DNA from: Cryptomeria japonica
Lineage: Eukaryota; Streptophyta; Pinopsida; Cupressales; Cupressaceae
DNA length: 64,000 nt
Direction of reading: 5' to 3'
NCBI RefSeq assembly: GCF_030272615.1
Contig: NC_081406.1
Coordinates: 217,692,997 to 217,756,996 of the forward strand
The translations under genes were made by a program, and so were the position numbers. Positions 59,695 through 64,000 of the stretch are shown in pieces. A model generated the notes under the pieces. It was not told where the DNA came from, made no database searches, and was given only the letters and a program-made list of their open reading frames with translations. Within the stretch, counting starts at the first letter, position 1; every line of letters starts with the position of its first letter.

Positions 59695-60460
59695 TCTTGG
59701 CAAATGCACACTCCAATGAGAAATTGTAGGTGATTGAAGGTTTTTTCATTGATAGAAACCTTGCAATCATATGACACCAACAAGACAAAGATACCAGCAC
59801 CGACACCGACAGACTCTACACCGGCATACAAAACACCGGCAGTGAAATGAAGGATACCGACACCTTGGTCGACTTCAATTTTATTTAAAATGTATTTTGT
59901 AATTAATTGTAAAATCATTGTAAGCCGACATGGCGAGTTGTAATATGACTCATATATGTATGAGATCATTTTGTAATAGGAAGTGTGTCAAATAAGATGC
60001 GAAATATTGGCTAAGGGTTTATGTTGTAGCATAGCTTAAACTGGTACTAAATCTGGCATAACAGATGCTGATCTAAAGTAGTACAAGACATTGGATTAGT
60101 ATAATCCATTTTTGTAAGTCAGTGTGACTTCTTTTGTAATTGAGCAATTAGCTCTAGGAACTTGGCCTTCCTGCATGTGCAGGCCCCTATTGTAAGAGTA
60201 ATATTCCCTTATTGGCCAGTAAGAGAATATTGTGGGTCACAAATCCCACCAAGGTTTTTCCCACACTAGGTTTCCTCATTAACATACTATGTTATGGTGT
60301 GCTTTTCATGTTTATTTTATTGTTCTTAGTTACTGCATTATTTCTGGTTTACCGGTACACAATTTTAATATGCTTTTCATGTTTTAAGTCAAGTAAATTT
60401 ATATACTAGTTAGATACTGATTCACCCCCCCCCCTCCCAGTATCTTTGGGAATCCTAACA
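59695..60460 (+). repeat. 3' LTR of element D
   Basis: It starts TCTTGGCAAATGCAC (G to C at base 2) and ends GGAATCCTAACA. It is collinear with 36667-37449. Confidence 0.9.
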
Positions 60461-60608
60461 CCTTGAACCTTCTCTATGGTCTTCTCATATAATCTTCAAT
60501 ATTCACACATAGCATGATACAATACCATAACCTTACAATAATCTTCTCTATCCCTATCTCACAAATGAGATCTTACATATATACCAAAACCTAAGACCAA
60601 ATGTGTAG

Positions 60609-60971
60609 GTCGGCTTACCAATAATATTACAATTAAACCAATTACAAATAATTCAAGATGAGATGCATCATGTTGCTCAATACATTTACAACAATATCCA
60701 ATTAATTAAATCATCTCCATAACGTGTCATGCTGATCTGGAATAGATAATGCATGTCAGTCCATAACCTAGACTAATTTGTCGGTAACAACAAATATGTC
60801 AACCTGATTAGACCAATAACCAAAATACCAAAACCAAGTGTCCAAACCATGTCTTCAACATAACCAAGTGATCTCTAGATGATAACAAGTCATCCTTAGT
60901 GTCACTATACAATAGAACCTGTCGGTGAATGATATACCGATGACTGTGCATAAGTCACTGAACTTGTCGGT
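60609..60971 (-). promoter_or_regulatory. RCCGAC boxes in LTR of element J
   Basis: Minus-strand GCCGAC at 60609-60614 and ACCGAC at 60780-60785, 60921-60926 and 60966-60971. This is a different LTR family with the same box cluster in its 5' half. Confidence 0.45.
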
Positions 60972-61068
60972 GAACATAATGTGCTGGTTCAACATAACCA
61001 AAGATCTCCACAAGGATAAGTGTTGAAATCAATGACAAAACAAATGCAACACATCCATAATACCAACA

Positions 61069-61325
61069 ATCTCCCCCTTTGGCATTGATGGCAATACAAG
61101 ATGGAAAAACATCTAAGTGCCAAAACAGAATGCCAAAAACCAAAAACCAATAATCTCTGGAAATCAAAATAAATGCAGAGAGTATATATCTCTCCCCAAT
61201 GAATAATCTCTCCCCATAGGAGAATGTTTTTGCATAGATATCTCTCCACCTTTGACATCAAATTCCAAAGAAATACAAATACCAAAACATACAATCAATT
61301 TTTTTAACCAACTACTCCCCCTGAG
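61069..61325 (-). promoter_or_regulatory. Repeated polypurine tracts of element J
   Basis: The LTR-adjacent tract on the minus strand, GCCAAAGGGGGAGAT (61069-61083), has a second CAGGGGGAGTAGT at 61311-61325 and weaker GGTGGAGAG/GGGGAGAG copies between. Confidence 0.78.
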
Positions 61326-61402
61326 AAGTAACTCTCCTCCATCAAAGCCAGAAAAAAGGTTTCTCTGTTAATTCTTTCGATTTGATGCTAATCATCAACT
61401 AT

Positions 61403-64000
61403 CTAAGTCTCTACTAGTGAGGGTATTACCCCAAGCTTCTCTCTGAGATATTCAAAAGTTTCCTTAGGCAAAGGCTTAGTAAAGATGTCTTCAATCTGCT
61501 CTTTAGTATTCACATAAACTAATCTCACTTCTTTTGCTTCAACATTCTCTTTCAGAAAATTATATTTGATAGAAACATGTTTAGTCTTAGAGTGAAATAC
61601 CAGATTCTTTGATATATCAATTGATGCTGAATTATCAAAATAAATGATTATAGGTTCTTTGCATTTTACCTTTATGTCCTTCAACATTTGCTTAATCCAT
61701 AATACCTGAGTATAATTTGTTGCTGCTGCAACATATTTCGATTCTGTTGTTGATAATGATGTACAACTCTGTTTCTTGCTCAACCATGAAATAAATCTAC
61801 TACCAAGAAAGAATGCCCTGCAGGTGGTTCTCTTTCTGTCATCTACATCTCCTGCCCAATTTGCATCAGTGTATGCACATAAATCAAAATTTTCATCTTA
61901 AGGATACCATAAACCAATATTTGTTGTGCCTTGTAGATACTAGAAAATCCTTTTCACTATTGATTCATGATTTTCTCTAGGATTACTCTAAAATCTTGAA
62001 ACAATACATATTGCATTCATTATATCAGGTCTTGTTTGTGTCAAATATAGTAAACCTCCAATCATAGATTTATATCTTGTCGGATTAACAGGAATTGAAT
62101 CATCCTTCAATGTCAATTTATCAGTTGTAGTCATAGGAGTACTTACCGGTTTGGAATTTTCCATACCGAATTTCTTCAGTAGTTCATTCAAGTACTTTGT
62201 TTGACATATAAATATACCTTTATTAGTCTATGAAATCTGCAATCCTAAAAAGAATTTTATCTCCCCAATCATAGACATTTTAAATTCTTCCTGCATCTTA
62301 TTAGCAGAGTCTTTACATAATCCATTTTCTCCTCAAAAAATGATATCATCAACAAAAACTTCAATAACCAAGATGTCATCATTAGTCACTTTGAAATTTA
62401 AGTTGTTGTCAACATTACCTTTAGTGTAACCAAGCTTAAAAATATATTTGTCTAATCTAGCATACCAAGCTCTAGGATCTTGCTTCAATCCATACAAGGC
62501 TTTCCTTAATCTGCAAACCATATCTTTATCATTTGTCAATGAAAATACATCAGGTTGTTCAGTGTAAACTTCCTCTTCAAGATCACCATTCAAAAATGTA
62601 CATTTTACATCCATTTGATATACTTTATAGTTCTTGTGAGTTGCAAATGCTAGAAATAATCTGACTGCCTCAATTCTAGCTATCGGTGCAAAGGTTTCAT
62701 TATAATCAATTCCCTCTTTCTGTGAATATCCTTTACACACTAATCTTGCTTTGTTTATGATTACCTTACCATATTTATTAAGTTTATTTCTGAATACCCA
62801 TTTAGTTCCAATTACATTTTTGTCTTTATGCTGGGGAACCAATGTCCATGTATTGTTCTTTTCAATTTGTTCTAATTCATCTTCCATAGCTTTAATCCAA
62901 TGATTATCTTCACATGCCTCAATAACAGATGTTGGTTCAATTTGAGAAATTAAACATACCTCTTCATTTTCCAGTCTTCCTATTGTCATAACATCTTGAT
63001 ACTTGTTCCCAATTATCTAACTTTCAAAGTGATTCAGTCTCACATACCTAGGTGTGTTCACTTGCTACTGTTCTTTAGTCACTATGGAATTCTCTGATGA
63101 TGCCAATGTGACTGGATCTACATTCTGTACCGGTGCACTCATAGTAGGTTCATTTATGATCATCCCAATTGCCAGTTCAGATTCTATAGATCTTGAATTA
63201 CCTCTAAGCTATTCATCTATTTTAACATTTTCACTCTCAATGATTTTCTCCAATCTTTTATTAAAACATCTATATGCCTTTCTCTTAGATGAATAACCAA
63301 GAAATATTCCTTCATCACTTATAGGATCAAATTTACCAATATACTTATCTCTCCTAATATAGCATTTGCTTCCAAATATTTTTAAATATTTAAGAGCAGG
63401 AGTATTAACAAACCATAGTTAATAAGGGGTCTTACCAGTTTCACCTTTGATGTGAACTCTGTTAAAATTATAAACCGTTGTATTCATTGCTTCTCTCTAG
63501 TACACATGAAAGAGTATTAACAAACCATAGTTAATAAGGGGTCTTTTATGCCATAACCAACTTTCATCAATATATGCAATCAAGCATTTCTTTTCATTGT
63601 TATTTAAATGAAAGATATTACCTCCAGTGTGATTACCGGTTGCAATCTCCAAACCAATTCTATTCATGATTTTTCATTTACCATTCTTGAACTGTAACTG
63701 AAATCCCTTTTCAACTAATTGACCAACACTTAAAAGATTATGCTTCAAACCTTCAACATAATAAATATTGTAAGTATTGTGCTTACCATCAAAAGATATA
63801 GTGTCTTTTCCTTTGATCAAACAAGCTTTATCATCCTTAAATCTTACTAGACCTCTATTATATTCCTGAAAAGATAACAATTTACTTATATCACCAGTCA
63901 TATGATGTGAACATCTGAAATATATAATCCATTCATCTTTTTCTTCAATTATAGCTACCAGGGCCTGCTCTACCAGTGGAACAGTAGGTGCTAGTTGATA
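61403..64000 (-). pseudogene. Copia pol of element J, integrase core deleted
   Basis: Read leftward from the edge. The protease region has WIIYFRCSHHMTGD, where the catalytic DSG is replaced by YFR (63914-63922). Pre-integrase follows (YYVEGLKHNLLSVGQL, then DESWLWHKRP). The text then jumps into the end of integrase (REAMNTTVYNFNRVHIKG, LKYLKIFGSKCYIRRDKYIG), so the catalytic core is missing. RT is 62989 to about 61990 ([44 protein letters not shown]). RNase H includes STTESKYVAA, YFDNSASIDISKN and HVSIKYNFLKE, ending VIPSLVET at TAG 61403-61405. Stops occur at several sites. Gag lies outside the window. Confidence 0.88.
63400..63545. repeat. 34-bp direct repeat at integrase deletion scar
   Basis: A 34-bp word beginning GAGTATTAACAAACC occurs at 63400-63433, in its proper integrase context, and again at 63512-63545, exactly at the join after WLWHKRP. 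Confidence 0.85.

Larger units (their letters stand above)
36667..60460 (+). mobile_element. Element D: non-autonomous two-ORF LTR retrotransposon, split by E
   Basis: D has LTRs of 783 and 766 bp and perfect CCTTG duplications (36662-36666 and 60461-60465) inside J's LTR. Without E it is about 6.6 kb. Its order matches C: primer site, gag, ORF2, tracts, LTR. ORF2 stays in one frame across the E insertion. D and C are the same subfamily. Confidence 0.9.
36184..61068 (-). repeat. 3' LTR of element J, interrupted by D
   Basis: The LTR pieces are 60461-61068 and 36184-36666, about 1.09 kb together. The inner end TGTTGG follows the polypurine tract. The outer part keeps the C-rich block and a U5 block (36399-36440). 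The outer end TGTCTTA (36184) is set by homology of LTR endings and is less certain. Confidence 0.78.
36184..64000 (-). mobile_element. Element J: Sirevirus-like copia (partial, split by D)
   Basis: J runs right to left. Its 3' LTR (61068 down to 60461, then 36666 down to 36184) is split by D, with polypurine tracts at 61069-61325 and pol from 61403 past the right edge. The LTR starts TGTTGGTATTATGG and ends CCTAAGACA. Its pol is defective (protease Asp lost, integrase core deleted, stops). Confidence 0.85.

Noticed and set aside
60955-61294. Minus-strand ORFs with hydrophobic content next to J's LTR
   Set aside because: They span the LTR start and the polypurine tract region; composition is non-coding and no domain is seen.

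Overview
This window is plant nuclear DNA built almost entirely of nested LTR retrotransposons. I found no intact host gene, rRNA, tRNA or CRISPR array. The organism is inferred to be a large-genome seed plant. A gymnosperm is my best guess, from the long decayed intergenic nests, an apparent 4.5-kb solo LTR and the mix of Sirevirus-like copia and Tat-like gypsy elements, but no single marker proves it.

I name the insertions A to J and the oldest background K. Left half: copia element G (minus strand; 5' LTR, PBS and gag start at 16402-24975) received element A (minus strand, left end outside the window to 16401) in its gag and element C (plus, 17178-23849) in its LTR. A was then split by element B (plus, 2935-9738, between A's gag and its second ORF) and by H (10584-15109, inside A's gag; probably a 4.5-kb solo LTR). 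Middle: background K (24976-36183) holds a broken, unrecognised acidic ORF and minisatellites. It carries a solo LTR of the G family (I, 25555-26887) and copia element F (29109-35319). Right half: copia J (minus strand, from 36184 past the right edge) has D (plus, 36667-60460) in its 3' LTR, and D is split by the Tat-type gypsy element E (plus, 41351-58558). Target-site duplications of 5 bp, perfect or with one mismatch, were read for B, C, D, E, F and H.

The most unusual content is the family A, B, C, D. Each is a 6.6-6.8 kb element (D counted without E, A extending outside) with LTRs, an initiator-Met primer binding site and repeated Sirevirus-like polypurine tracts. In place of gag-pol each carries a coiled-coil gag with three or four CCHC zinc knuckles, then a long second ORF (1040-1150 codons) with no protease, reverse transcriptase, RNase H or integrase. 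The second ORF is kept in two diverged subfamilies (A/B and C/D). These look like non-autonomous elements mobilised by copia relatives such as J or F.

Element E is a Tat-lineage gypsy element with gag, protease, RT, two RNase H domains and integrase in one frame broken mainly by TAG stops. Between integrase and its 3' LTR it carries an antisense plant-mobile-domain-like gene with its own candidate TATA box. F and J have both lost the integrase catalytic core, and E's integrase has lost its first catalytic Asp. Every pol gene here is therefore inactive as read.

LTRs of several families share a conserved U5 block and a poly-C block near their 3' end. Those of B, C, D and J also carry clusters of RCCGAC, the core of the dehydration-responsive element. 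Three elements have TA instead of TG at their outer 5' end, exactly where the flanking base makes a CHG methylation site. All coordinates and translations were read by eye; no alignment or database search was run.
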